Of a stretch of 64,000 nucleotides of DNA, positions 16,001 to 28,800 are shown piece by piece. The DNA lies in the NCBI GenBank assembly GCA_036874045.1, contig JAZBRI010000003.1:2492501-2556500 (forward strand), written 5' to 3'. Source of the DNA: Cymodocea nodosa. Lineage: Eukaryota > Streptophyta > Magnoliopsida > Alismatales > Cymodoceaceae. The notes below the pieces were generated by a model. The model was not told the DNA's origin and made no database searches. It saw only the letters and a list, made by a program, of their open reading frames with translations. The translations under genes were made by a program, and so were the position numbers. The stretch's first letter is position 1; each line of letters opens with the position of its first letter.

Positions 16001-19000
16001 AAAAGATAAATCTTCTTTTTAATAGCATATACCAGTTAATGGAAATATTTCAAAATGGATTTGCAGTGAAGCCAATCTACAGCTTTTGTTTACTGTGGTG
16101 GAGGGTGCACCATCAGAAACAGTTAGGTCAAATTGCACAGTGGCCCTTGGGGACCTTGCAGTACGCTTTCCTAACTTGTTGGAGCCCTGGACTGAGAATA
16201 TGTATGCTAGACTAAGGGATCCTTCAGCATCTGTTAGGAAAAATGCAGTTCTTGTTCTTTCTCATCTGATATTGAATGATATGATGAAGGTTTGATGAAT
16301 CCTGAAAAACAGTTGTTATATTTATATAATCATATTAAATTACTGATTGTCGGTTAATCCATCTTCAGGTCAAAGGTTACATAAATGAAATGGCTATCAG
16401 AGTGGAAGATGAAAATGAGAGGATTTCAAGTCTAGCCAAGCTTTTCTTTCAAGAGCTGTCAAAGAAAGGTGGTCATTGATTTTGTTATTTCATCCTTTAT
16501 AAATCATTTTTAAAAATATCGAGCTAGTTACCACCTGCACTTTGCCTAAATTCTTCCCCTGTGCTCTCAGGAAGCAATCCGATCTATAACCTGCTCCCAG
16601 ATATTCTTGGCAGATTGTGCAATCAAAATCTGAATAATGAGGCATTTGGCAACATCATGCAATTCTTGATAAGTTCTATTAAGAAGGTAAGAGTCATGAC
16701 CTTGTTGATGTGTGAAATTTTGTTTTTTCTGACAGCTTAGAACCTAAACTGTAATCTCTTTTCAGGATAAACAAATGGATGCACTTGTTGAGAAGCTTTG
16801 TAATCGGTTTAGTGGGGTCAGTGGTACATAATTTTTTCTCTCTCTTCCTCTACTCATGTATTCTCTTTGATTTTATGATATTACTTCTGTCTTTCATATC
16901 TTCTATTAGGAAAAAATGTTTGTCATTCGGTCTTGCTAAAAGTGCAAATGTTCAACTAGCAGTTTTTTTTATATAAAAATGTTGCATATTCTCGTTGGGT
17001 TAGAAAAAAATCAGCAATATCTAATTTCATTTCACTACTGTCAGATAACAGTTACAAGCATCCATCAGTTATTGCACATTTTTGTATATGCAACCAGGTT
17101 TTCAGAAAAAATCTCTTCTCTGGTTTTCCCTCTCTCCAGCTTAAGGTGGGAAACACTACAACATTGCCTCAGATGTCCATCATCTCTGTCATCGTTATCC
17201 ATCACCTCCCTTCAATGATCACTATTTATTGAAATCATTACTTCTTTATTGACAACTTTTAATTAATTTAGGTATGGTTTTGTGTTATCTAAATGCCTAT
17301 AATTAATTGTAAGTTGAAATCTGAGCATGCTTCATGCTATCAAGTCATAGTGACTGCAATTTTTAAAATGTTAAACTTGTTGAAATAAGCACAGTTGCTA
17401 TACAAAAATATATAGTTCTTAGAATTGCATTTGAACGAATTGTTGATACACCACTTTCTTTATTGTATGAATTCCATAGAGGTTCTCTATGGTGCAAAAT
17501 ATAACATTGTTTTATGTATTTTAGATTGTTGGAATAATCCTATATTAGTTAATATGAGGGCTGAACCTAGATTAATACATGACGAATCTTTCTATTTATT
17601 ATCAATTGATTTTAAGATAGAATTTTACATGTTATCAGACTATATTTACATATATCTACCTGTAAGGGACTTGTAAGCATAAAAATAAGTCACACGTGAG
17701 GAAGAGTTTTGGAATATTTGCATATCCATTAATATAAGGATTGAATCAGATTAATATATCATGAATTTCTTTACTCGTTATCAATTGAGTTTGAGATACA
17801 ATTTCACATAACTATAACCTTATTTTATCATATTCTATTGGTCTTTGACTTAGCCTTTGTTAGAGGTGTAAATGGAGTGAATTTTTTGGCATCTGAATCC
17901 AATCCATAATTTTTTAACTACGTATGAATCAAGGAATTTCAAGTTTAATTTCACATTTGACTTTCATAGATTGAAAAATTGGCATGTCAGTAAAATTTCA
18001 TGGCATTGAAGTAATGTCGGTGGAAATATGATAAGGAAAAATTGCTTTTTGTTAACAAATTACCATGTCAACATCGATTTTGATGTCATTTCAACAATTC
18101 AAAAAATCAATACATAGGAGTAAAATTTTGCGACATGTGTTGATGTTTAATTCTATAATCCATATTCCAAATCTGAGCAGGAATGAATGTCAGTTTATAC
18201 ATTATAATTTGACAAATACATCTGAATTTGAAAAGTATATAAATTTAAAGATCATTTATATTTCATTAAAAAGTAAAAAAGGAAAAATTTAATCTAAATT
18301 TGATTTTGAATATAACATAATTAATTAAAAAATGAATTATAAATATTTTACATGATTCAGGTATTTAAATTAATTAATTGTGCATCACAAAAGATAAGTA
18401 AACTTTATTAAAAGGTTTATTTTATCTTAGGTTTCCATTCAATCTTTTGAATTTGATGTCAAGCTTATTTTTTAAATTTCTTTTTATTTTATGATAATTA
18501 TCATATATATTACATATAATAAGAATAATAATCTGAGCCAAAATTTCACAATGTAGGATGGCCAGGTGAATCTTTCTCTTCTATGTATTTCTATTTATGA
18601 TTAAATTTTTAGTTAAATTGTATACATTTCCTTAGCGATTTTTTTTAATGGAAGTAGTCATTTTATTTCAAAGTTTATTAATTTTCTAGTTAGTTCTCAT
18701 TCTCCTTTAACAAGTTATTTCTAAATATCATTTTCTTTTACCCTTTTAGATTCTACCACCTAATTTTTGAATTTTATGTATTTTGGTCTTTCTCTTCCTA
18801 ATCTTAATATCAACATCTAATACTAAAAACTTATATTATGAAGTTTTTTCCAAATTAACCTTACAATCCTTTCACACACACATCTAGCGTTTGCTATCAA
18901 AAGTTTATGGCATAGGTTGTTGCTATTGTATACGTATATTTAAGTATCATATATAAGTAACTATTCAATATCACTACTTTCAGATTTGTATTGGATGTAC

Positions 19001-22000
19001 TCACATCCAAATTCGAATTTGTATTTTTCAGATTTGTGTTTGATCTATGGATTTTTTTAGGATAAAGCTTGAAAGTTTTGGGTATTTTTGGATTTCTACT
19101 ATATTCTACTATAGTTGGAAGCTAGGTATTGCTGATTTTTTTATCAAAGAACATTTTAATACCTAGCAGTTTCCTTTAAAACGTTTTTATTAGTAAATTG
19201 TAATTCCATATATATTCTTGTAAATCAGTCATTTTGATTTCCTATTGATCAATGCTATCCTTGTTTCAGATACTCGACAATGGGAATATATTGCTTATTG
19301 TCTTTCTCAATTGACATTTACTGAGAAGGGAATGAAGAAATTCATGGAGCACATTAAAACCTATGAACATGTTCTATGTGAAGATTCAGTGATGGATAAC
19401 TTCAAGAAAATAATTAGCAAGGTGATAAACATCTCCCTTTCTTGTTATTATAAAATTGACAATAATATTTTATCTATTTTACATTTTTTCTCAATCAGGG
19501 TAAAAAATCTGCTAAACCAGAGCTTAAATCTTGCATTGAAGAATTTGAAGAGAAGCTCAATAAGATCCATATGGAAAGAAAAGAACAGGAGATAACTGCA
19601 AGAAATGCTCAAGAACATCAACACAAATTCAACAAAGGCCTGGTAGAAGTTGAAGAAGACAATGGAGGTGTAATATTTTAATATCTTTCTAATTTTTATT
19701 GCCTCTGATATTGTTTGGAGATTGTATTCCTTTCTTAGAGTAACTACAAATAATAACTTTTGTAGATTGCATCTTATTTTGTAAATTATACAATACTCAT
19801 GGATGTAGCCATTTAAGTCAAAAAATACCTACTTGATGATCTAAAACAATACTGATCTGATAAATTGCTTTACAAATTGTACCCTCAACTCTTGTAGTTT
19901 GGTGGAGGAAATAGATAATAATTCAAAAGTAGCATAAGTATTGACAACAATATTAAATATTTCAGCTTCATGTAGTTCAATTATGTAGTTTATGGAAGTC
20001 CTCTTTTATGGTTATTGTGCAAAATCAAATAGATTATAACCATAATTTGTTAGATTATGGTGATAATCTTACAATTTCATAGTTAAACTACATAAAACTA
20101 GAACCAAACTATAACTTGGTATTACGATTTTTGTGTTTTAGTTTCATGATCTTGCATTTTTTAGTCGTTTTCAATTGGCCAAAAGTTTGATTATGCAATG
20201 GACTATGGTTGTCCTCTCACTTGTGCAAAATCAAATAAATTATGACCATAATATGAATGTCAAAATTGTTTTTTAACATTATGATTATAATTTATAATCT
20301 TAGATTCTCGTAATTGGACCACTTATAACCTGAACCCAACTGTGCCTTAATATCAGGATATTTGTGTTTTAGTTTCATGATTTTACTTGTTTTAGTTGTA
20401 ATTTACTATTGTTTCATTGCCATCCTCTGTCGTAGTTTACACCATTTGCAATTCAATGAGATCAAGAGTAGATCATTTAATGATGTTGAATCACATTTGT
20501 GTTTTTTCCTATTTATTTCTATAACTTTCTGTGTTATTTTGTATTTTTTACTTTAGAATAACTATCTGAACATAATATAATACCTCTATCGAAGAATAGA
20601 TGAGATCTGGGTAGGACCTCAAACGTTACAATGAATAAACTCAAAACCACTCTTGGCGGAAAGAGAGGGACACTTGCATGTAGTATAGTGATGCTTAATT
20701 GATGTTAAGGTTCATTGGTTTTAGTTCAAAATGAGTCATTTGTTGGTTCAACCGGTGATGATGTCATCATGACATTATCACTTAGTAAACTGGTCAATAA
20801 ACCATCTCAAACAATTTTCTTGAAGTCCATATTTGGTTTAAATTGATTTTCTTGATAAACTGTGGTGATATATGTATATTAGTTATAAAAAGTAAGAATT
20901 ATTATAATTTCTTATGAAAAATTAAGTGTAATAAATGATACTTCATATTTTCATAAATGATCATAAGATATTTGAATTTCCAACTTAAGGCTTATAGATT
21001 ATTATTATTATTATTGTTGTTGTTGCTGTTGTTGTTGTTGTTGTTATTATTATTATTATTATTTATTTATCGATATAAGGGATTTAACCATTGGTCAAAC
21101 TGAGTGATTTTATCTATTTGTTTCGATCAGTTCAATCTGGTTTAGTAATCAAAATGGTTTTTAGAAAAGGAAACTGATTGTCTGGTTCCACTTAAATTTG
21201 ATTTAACTGGTTGGTTTGGTTTCAAAAACAGTGGTTGGCATGACTCACTGTTAAAGGATTCAACAAATACTAAAAAAGGAGTGTCACTAATATTGTAAAG
21301 AGGATTCTTACAATATAGAAAAATTCTATTAATCTGGTAATGTCCATAGAAACTAGTAGTACTAGTACTTGACATGGTAGTAAATTATGACAATGACATA
21401 ATTGACATCGGGTGGATCATGTGTTATAGGAATAATCTTCTAGTGTGCACTTAGAAATACCTCAAAGGGTCGATACCAAGGTAAATGATTCATTTCAATC
21501 AAATTTACCAAGTTGCAGAGAGAAATTTAACATGAGAGGAGGCCGTAACATTAATGAATTAGCTTTGAACTTGCTAAAACATGCTAAAATGTGTATCAAC
21601 AGATTTTATCTTTATGAAAACAACAACAATGAAGAAATCCACCAAATGGATAGATATGAATGGGTACGTTGGTTGATTGTCTTTCCAGTTTCCTTTGACC
21701 ATATATCATTTATTTCTTAGTCTCATTAATACATGGGACACAAGCAACCCTCAAATATTTTGCATTCTTGAAGATGGGACCAGCGAAGTTATCAACTCTT
21801 TGGAAGATGATGGAGTACATAGGAATTGCAACAGCACATTGGAATCAAATTATACAATGCCTGAAGAAGCTTGTAGATCCAATGTTACGATAGAATCAGA
21901 GGTTGGAAGTGCTGAGATTCAATCTCGAAAGACTTCAAGAAGAGGTAAGTTTTAATCATGTATTCTCTACATATTCATACCTGGTTTTCTGTCTTTGAAA

Positions 22001-22119
22001 TTTTGAGAAATGATTACAACTTTCTAGGTGCATCAAGACCAAAAACTAATGAAAGGAAAGAATTGGGATTGAATAATCATACAAATAATTGTTCAACAGG
22101 AAGAAGACTGACCAGCTGA
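7078..22119 (+). CDS. CAP-D2: Condensin I complex non-SMC subunit CAP-D2 (condensin complex subunit 1)
   Basis: CAP-D2 is the HEAT-repeat subunit of condensin I, which binds DNA with SMC2/SMC4 and compacts mitotic chromosomes. Sixteen exons: 7078-7216, 7305-7678, 7765-7925, 10238-11372, 11451-11642, 14870-15532, 15630-15806, 15926-15993, 16067-16289, 16369-16468, 16571-16686, 16766-16823, 19270-19421, 19499-19667, 21774-21944 and 22028-22119. Splice sites are GT/AG and phases agree throughout, giving about 1,329 aa; the Arabidopsis homologue is of similar size. The start MAPPFLFPSDL, then DLSDKELFCVEEQDVFDRVY, belongs to the Cnd1 N-terminal domain. LLFGSSDPDENYLSFI, VPHFGGE-like HFGGESYKIRNSLV and CRDVSAYTRSRVLQVWAEL follow in exons 3-4. 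The conserved Cnd1 core (VRSNCTVALGDLAVRFPNLL, YARLRDPSASVRKNAVLVLS) is in exon 9 at about residues 970-1044. The tail after KLNKIHMERKEQE is charged and poorly conserved. Exon 6 has two possible in-phase donors near 15520-15532. Introns 3, 5, 12 and 14 are long and contain repeats. Confidence 0.96.
7230..7249. repeat. (CA)n microsatellite in CAP-D2 intron 1
   Basis: An uninterrupted CA dinucleotide run of about ten units lies inside the 88-base first intron, between the donor at 7217 and the acceptor at 7304. Length changes here would alter a very short intron. Confidence 0.9.
7926..10237 (+). other. CAP-D2 intron 3 with a tandem duplication
   Basis: A 2.3-kb intron joins ITR-CVFSLFEN coding sequence with matching phase. 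It contains no readable transposon protein. The clearest structure is the duplication at 8661-8963. Confidence 0.7.
8661..8963. repeat. Imperfect tandem duplication, unit about 150 bp
   Basis: Copy 1 (8661-8809) and copy 2 (8810-about 8963) share in order: AAACTCAA, CTTTTGAC, GGAAGG, CTCACTTGTTGGTT, TACTTTTTTGTCTTTT, CATCCTAT and GCTAAGG. Divergence is substantial, so the duplication is old. Confidence 0.85.
11643..14869 (+). other. CAP-D2 intron 5 (3.2 kb)
   Basis: Exons 5 and 6 join in phase (…SSGM to ISALWDIF…), the order found in plant homologues, so this is intron. About 12500-13560 contains LTR-like text (GGGACTAAGTCCACT; two similar tails ending in CTAACAC at about 12716 and 13547) and a CT-rich block at 13190-13390, but no coding domain could be read. 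Confidence 0.5.
16824..19269 (+). other. CAP-D2 intron 12 with LTR-like remnant
   Basis: A 2.4-kb AT-rich intron. It includes the duplicated LTR-like segment at 17527-17825. Nothing else recognisable. Confidence 0.6.
17527..17825 (+). repeat. Pair of LTR-like direct repeats
   Basis: Two diverged direct copies, 17527-17650 and 17707-17825, both run from a TTGGAATA start through AGATTAATA, CATGA/CATGAC, TTTCT, TTATCAATTGA and GATA. A purine-rich GTGAGGAAGAG directly precedes copy 2, as a polypurine tract precedes a 3' LTR. Only about 55 bases separate the copies, so if they are LTRs the internal region is almost wholly lost. Confidence 0.5.
19985..20400. repeat. Imperfect tandem duplication, unit about 206-231 bp
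   Basis: GTGCAAAATCAAATA followed by ATTATAACCATAAT-like text occurs at 20017 and again at 20223. TTGTGTTTTAGTTTCATGAT occurs at 20131 and again at 20362. The order is the same in both copies. Confidence 0.85.
20998..21063. repeat. Compound ATT/GTT microsatellite
   Basis: The array reads ATT repeats, then GTT repeats with a single GCT, then GTT, then ATT again, roughly mirror-symmetric by unit type. It lies in CAP-D2 intron 14. Confidence 0.95.
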
Positions 22120-25100
22120 AAGGTTTGACATTTGTTCTTTTTTATTTCTTAGTTGCCTTACAACTAACTTAGCATTTATTTTGTTGTAGTAAATATTTCT
22201 TATTCAGTGATTCCCATTTTCTCAGGGTATTTTTTCATGAATCATAATTGTATAAATCTACAAAGACATTTCACTTTTTATGAGAAAATGAGTGTGTTTG
22301 ATGACTAGAAAGAAGGGGATTGTACTGGATCCTAGATATACAGGTTTGATGACGAGAAAAATGTGTTTCTTGTACTAATCATGTCACTTAAGCTAGTGTT
22401 CTAAAAATAGGAAAAAGGATGTTTAAATGGATTTCAACACAATCCTTTTTGTTGAACTGCTATCAAATGGAAAATGGTGGTTAAAAGGTTTTTTAACTTT
22501 TTTGTTCAATCCTTCCAATGATTATTTTATGTTTATCAGAACATGATTTGTATTTCTAGCAAACCCATTATTGATCCAAAAACACAATTAACACAATATA
22601 TGTACCCATTTAGTGTGTAATTTACACAAGTGCCCTATAAGTATACTACTAATGATTAGTTTATTATAATAGCAATAACAACAATCCAAGTCATAATCCT
22701 ATTATGTAGGACCGGTCACATAAATTTTTTGTTAATGAATTTCTATCTATAGTCAAATTTCTTTCTGACAATTCTTAATCAAATAGTTTAGGTTTTCGTT
22801 TACTTTTAGTTTTTTGCATTAATTAATTCTCCTTTCCTAGCAAGTGTATCTTTTGGTTTCTTAAGCATATAACTAAAGCACCAAGTCAATTCTTTTTTGT
22901 CGTATTTTTAACTAGTGCAACTCTTATTCTATTTTTAATAATATTTTTTTTGACTTATCTCTTATAATATAACACTAGCAACTGTTTTAGTTATATGCCT
23001 TAATTTTTCCTCAGTTACATTTTTCATAATGTTGGAGTGTAACTTATTAATTTAATATTATGATAATTATTACAATTTTGCATGCCCCCTTTATTCTTAA
23101 ATATATGTATTAAAGAGCATTTTCTCCATGCACTTGTAATCTTTATCTTTAAAATTATATTAAAAAAACTTAGTTAATCACTTAATTCCTACTTCACCTA
23201 TATACTTTCATACTTCAATAGAAATACCATTTGGTCTAATAGTTTTCTTATATTTCATTTTCATATTAGCCCTTTTATCTCCAAACTATTAATTCTTCTA
23301 AAATAATTAATCTGTATTCTTCATATTACTATCCAAAATTTACATGTAAAAGTTTATTATGATAGATTCATCATAAAGTTTAGTAAAAAACTTACATTAT
23401 TTATTTTTTTATTTTTCTAAAACTCTATCATCTTCATCCTTAATACTCTTAATTCAAATCTCTAGATTTCCTTTTTTTATTCTTAGTCAATTTATATATT
23501 CTATTTTCTTGTTTTGTGTTTAAACTATTGTATAATTCTTTATAGACCTAATTTTTAACTTCATGGGAAATGTTCTTAGTATTCTTTTTGTTAGTTTATA
23601 TCTCTCTAAATTTTCTTCATTTTTACATTTATAATATATTTTATAGCATTCTTTCTTTTATTGTATTATGTTTTGTACATTTTGATTCCACCACTATCTT
23701 TCTTTACTTAGAGGAGCTACTCCACAAAACTCTCTTAAAATTTCTTCGATAATCTTTTCAATGTAAGTGATCATTTCATTCAAAGTTTTATTTCTTATTG
23801 AATGAGACATGAATATTGATCATGCTATTCTGTGCCAAAGTTTTATTTCTCTTTCTTCACGTTTCTTCCACACTAAGATTTGTAAGTTATTAGAAATTCT
23901 AGAAATTGATTACCTGATACATGCTATGACCTTTATAATCTAGGCTATAGCTAATGTCTTCGATCTGTCACAAATTGGACTGGCACGAAAATGTTAGAAG
24001 TTTCTATTTGAACTTTTAAAGTTTAGATATAACAATCTAAGATGTCATTGTTGGAAAAATTGTTGGCTTAAGATTCTTGACCTAATAAGGTGACATATGC
24101 TGTTTGATTTTTTGAAAACTAAAAATTACTGTTATGCAATATGTTCTATTGTTCTCATGTTGATTCGTATTTAAATTGAAATTGTATTGGATGTCTTTGT
24201 GCGGGCAAACATATTAAAAATGTGGTCATTTCACATTTTCATTGCTGCAAACGTATTCATGGGAATTTTCTGACCAATGTGCAAATTTACTGTCAGGAAT
24301 TAATTGCATTGGTTGGGCTTCGAGCAAAAAATCTTTCCAAGTGTCAAACGACACGCTTCAAAGGTTATCAGATCTATTGTAATATTTCAAATCTCCAAAA
24401 TCTCATCTGATTATAACTTGTTTTACTTCAAAGCTTTTTTTTAAGTTGCTTTTCACATGCATCATGTTAAAAGCGTGCTTCATTCACTTGCACAGGACAA
24501 GTGTAACTCTGCAAATGTTAGATCACATTCGGTTTTTTTTCTGCCGAAGGGAAAATTAAGATGTCAATTTATTTTTCTTGAATTGATACCAATTAGTCAA
24601 TGGATAGTTTCCTATTCTCCTGCTTGTTGGTGAGTGACTGGTACTTTGGTTGTTTATGTTGCATATAAGACATCAAGAAAGTATTCGTGTCACAGACCGT
24701 TGTAAAACTGGTAGAAGCTGTTGGAACCAACCGTGTTGTAATGACATTTCGGTGGACATAATCCATGATAAATACGGTGTCTGGACACTGATCTATGTTG
24801 TATTCGGCCATTCAGGTTGGGGTGGTTGTCCCATCCATAATTAGCTTATTAGGGCCGATCTTGCGTGGCCTAAGTTTCTCGTCGTTCGGTAGCGTAGGTT
24901 CTGCGTGACTCACCGTCCTTTTCGCGTTATGGTTTAAATCCCTTTGGTAATATATTCTTATTAATTTCAAAACAGAAGAATGAGGCACTGTTTATGAATT
25001 CATAGAATCCCTTCTCTTATTCTCATTCTCTCTTGGCAATTAGTGCTTTTTCGTGATCCTGCTCTCTAGCCTTCAGCAACTGTTACGTGCTTGCCGTTGG

Positions 25101-25815
25101 TGCAAGAAAATTACCTCTGAATAGATTCAATAGAATTCTTAGGGTAGCGGTTATTGTAATCAAGAAGAAAGTATGTAAAGAAAGGAATCTTATGGTAAGA
25201 AATAGATTTGGAAATAGGAGAGTGCTCGAGGAAGTATATTCTATGAGTAACCACTCCTAACTAAGGAACATTTTTTTTAAGAAAAATTTAATCTCAACCA
25301 AAGATACCCTTTGGAAGTTGAAGCAAAGAGAGCAAAAGGAGGACCAGAGATTTCCACTTTCATCCTTCAGCCACATGGAGACTCTTCAATGCATCAATTC
25401 GTACGCAACTTGAATTTTATACCTCAATGTTCGCACTCCAATGAACGGCAAGTTAAAAGGATTCAACCGCAAGTTCTCGACTTCTTCCTTCGGAGAGATC
25501 GTAGTTTCATGTCGCATCTCAGTACAAGCAAAGTTGAAATTTTTATGCCTACAAAATCGTATATTTAATATTTAACAAAATTGTTGAATTACCATATAAG
25601 AAATTTCACATTTATATTTTTAATATGAGCAAGTTGCTTAAAACAATACAGACCTCACCCTCGATTTCACTCAAATAATATTACAATTGAAAAAAATTGA
25701 AAACCATGTGAATACAACTCCCAAGATATTGCTTTCTACAACAGAACAATAATAATAACCTTTACATATTCATCAAGTATGGTTTCTCAATATTATAACC
25801 TTCATGATAAAAAAA
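22120..25815. other. Intergenic region between convergent CAP-D2 and PRAF genes
   Basis: It contains both 3' UTRs. A LINE-tail-like fragment lies at about 22665-22725. About 22900-23760 is highly T-rich. Open frames at 24222, 24650 and 25311 match nothing I recognise and lack supporting splice context. Confidence 0.5.
22665..22725 (+). mobile_element. Probable LINE 3'-tail fragment
   Basis: AACAACAATCCAAGTCATAA followed by TATTATGTAGGACCGGTCAC resembles the widespread plant RTE-LINE tail in which a CAA/TAA repeat is followed by text of the form CCACTA-GTGGGGTCGGCTACAT. It is short and diverged, so this is a resemblance call only. Confidence 0.35.
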
Positions 25816-28800
25816 TTACAAGTTACGAGAATTTCCATTTAAATGAGGTGCACCATCGTTGGGCATGGAAACTGTAGACCTATCAACCATGCGAACGTTG
25901 TATAACTTATATACTCTTGCCCGATTTTCAGCCCACCATTTCTCTGCCTGCTTCTCGCTAAATCTTTTTCGACTGCATTCACCCATAAATTTTTATAATT
26001 TTCAAAATAAGAAATCAATTTTCATGGGTATAGACTTTTTTTTGCCCATGTAACTTCTAAAAAGGAACAAGATCAAGCAAACGCTTTTATTTATGAAAAA
26101 GGCAAAGCAGATGATATTACAGTATAAATGAACCTTTTTTGTCAAGTGATGGATTCTGTACAAATTGTACTGATTTATATTTAGTAATGGATGTAAAACA
26201 TGAAAACTTAACGTCAATGATCAAGAAACTAAAATGCAAGCACGTGAATGTGAATACCGCATGCTATAAGGAAAGCAACAATCCTTTTCATCTTTTCTCT
26301 ATATTCCAATATCACGTGAAAAATTAGTGAGATAAAAAATGATGACCAATAAAGCACCAAAATGGCATATGAGACTAGATTAGCTAGAAAGATAACATGG
26401 TTTGGAAATAATTTGATTACCCACTTGGCAGGTTGTTTGAGATATGCAAGGAATAATTTAACTGTAAAACAAATTTATTAATATAGTTCTAATTAATATA
26501 TTGTACCTGAATCGGACCCGCTTAAGATCCTTAATTCCACCGGGCAAAGAAGTAAGCGTAATGTATACACCAGGTTCATCTTGCTCAACCCATTCTGTTA
26601 TCTCATGATTGGAATGTACATCAGGTTGTTTGCTTCCATTCGTTAGTGCCTGTGAATGAACAGATCTAATCGAGTTATTGGGAATTTGCTGATCAGACAC
26701 AGGTAATCCATTTGAGACACTTAAATCTGGATCACTAGTTGAGTTTGAATGATGTTGGTCAGCAACCATAGAAGAGGCCACGGTAGATGTAAGATTATTG
26801 CTGAGGGATGTCAAGAAAGGAAATTTGCTGGATTTTGTTGCTCCCACAGGCAATCTTTCAGCCATTTCTTTTAACTAATGAAAAAAACACAAGGAAGCTG
26901 TTAAACGATGGACAATACGAGCAATATCATAATTAACAGGGAGAAAAGCAGCAGAATGTTATGTGGAGTGCATCAAAACTACCTTTAAAAGAAAAGTTCA
27001 AAATTCACCGTCAGTTAAGAGAACTTAAAAAAGTAATCACTCATCAGGCACTGGCATTATTGACTGGGATCCCTTCTAAAACTAACTCTAGAGGGATGGT
27101 TCAATGGTAAGGGTCCTCATTGAAAGGCCTCCATATGAGAGCTATTATGTTCGAATCATGAGGAACTCATACATCATGCATGGATTTTTAGGTCTGTTTG
27201 TGTCACTGGAAATGATAGGAAAGAAAAATGTCTACTAGTTGAAATTTATGAAAAATAGAAATGATAGGAAAGTACTATTTTTTAGGAATGTTTGTGTACC
27301 TATTGGAAAGTGAAAATTTTAAATTTAAGTGTTTATCCTAGTATATGAATTTGTAGAAATTAAAAGAATAAAACCTAAATTAACTTGTACATTAATGTAA
27401 TTAACCTTAATTTTTTATTAATTTTGAAAATAATAATTACCTTCTACGTAAATGATTTTTATATATCAAAATAATAATTATTTTCGTATGAAGAGATTTT
27501 ATTAAAAGCGAGCATAAATTAATCACAATACAAAATGTTGAAATATTGTGAAACATAAATTAACTTGGATATTAACGTGATTAGCCTTAACTTCCATATA
27601 ATTATTTTATATTTGAAAATAATAATTACCTTTATTTTAGATATTCAAAGTTATTAATAAAAATAAACATAAATTAAACAACATGTGTAAGAATTTTCTT
27701 TTTCTTTTTTATTTTATTTTTTTAAAGTAATTTCAGGCATATGCACATCATGTGAGAAAGACATCAAGCAGATTTCCATCATTTCCAACCTATTGGGATG
27801 GGAAAATTATTTTCACTGGGCTTTTATACAACCAGAAATGATGGAAACTTATTTCCCATCATGTTTGCATGTATAAGCACCCGTATTTCGATGGAATTCA
27901 TTTTCCATTATTTCCCTTCACACCAACTTCAAAGGTACAACACCCCCTCTCCCCTTACCCCCCCCCACCCCCCCAATTAAAGGATGGTGGGTATAAGGAA
28001 TTTTGGAATAATGAAAAAAGATATTATGATTACAGCCATCCTTCTAGGAAAATTATTTAGAAGCCGAACAAGTCCCCAAATGGATATAGAAGGTTGCAAC
28101 TTGTAACTTCCAATGGCCTCTAAAGTGGGTTATCTCGACAGCCCAAACTCCTTAAAGCAGAAATCAAAACAATGATAAAAATATTTATGATAATTTTGCA
28201 ACTAATTGAAAAACCTGAATTATTTGGTCGATATAAATCCCAAAGTTGATAACAATTGTATTAAGAATTCAAGACATGAAAAAATGTAAAGAATAACAAA
28301 TTATTTGTCTAGAACATCATTTTCATTATGATTAATGTAAGATGTGCCACAGAATGTATATATTATATACCGCTGCCTATAGGGTGAATGGTTTTGCTGG
28401 GCTTACTTGTGCAGTCAGTGACTTGATAACTTCCTTTGCAGCTTTGCACTTAGAAGTCTCTTCTTCTGCAACTTTAACCGCTTCATTCAGCTGTTTAGTT
28501 GTTCTTTCCAAATTCACTTCTAGAAGCTGGGTTTTGTGATTAAGATTTTCAACCTACAAATCATACATTACAAAGGACCATATGAAAAATCAATACAAAT
28601 AAATCTTCTAGAACAAAAACAGACCATAAGAAATTTCATAAGTTGAAGGCCAAATTACCATAATCATAAATATTTAACAAATTATATTACGGATATGCAC
28701 GATAATTTACTTCTATTTCAATATCTTTGATTTATGCTTTTTAAAATTTATGTTCATAAATAATTAAAATAAATGGTTTGTGATTTTCATATTCAAATCA

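Larger units (their letters stand above)
19668..21773 (+). other. CAP-D2 intron 14 with repeats
   Basis: A 2.1-kb intron whose borders are set by phase-1 joining of exons 14 and 15. It carries a tandem duplication (19985-20400), a compound microsatellite (20998-21063) and an open frame at 21445-21663 whose phase does not fit as an exon. Confidence 0.55.

Noticed and set aside
25311..25568. 85-codon open frame left of the PRAF gene
   Set aside because: No recognisable domain, no splice or promoter support, and it lies beyond the PRAF stop on the opposite strand.
27087..27165. Functional tRNA gene
   Set aside because: A- and B-box-like motifs are present, but the arms do not form a proper cloverleaf or anticodon stem; a SINE head fits better.
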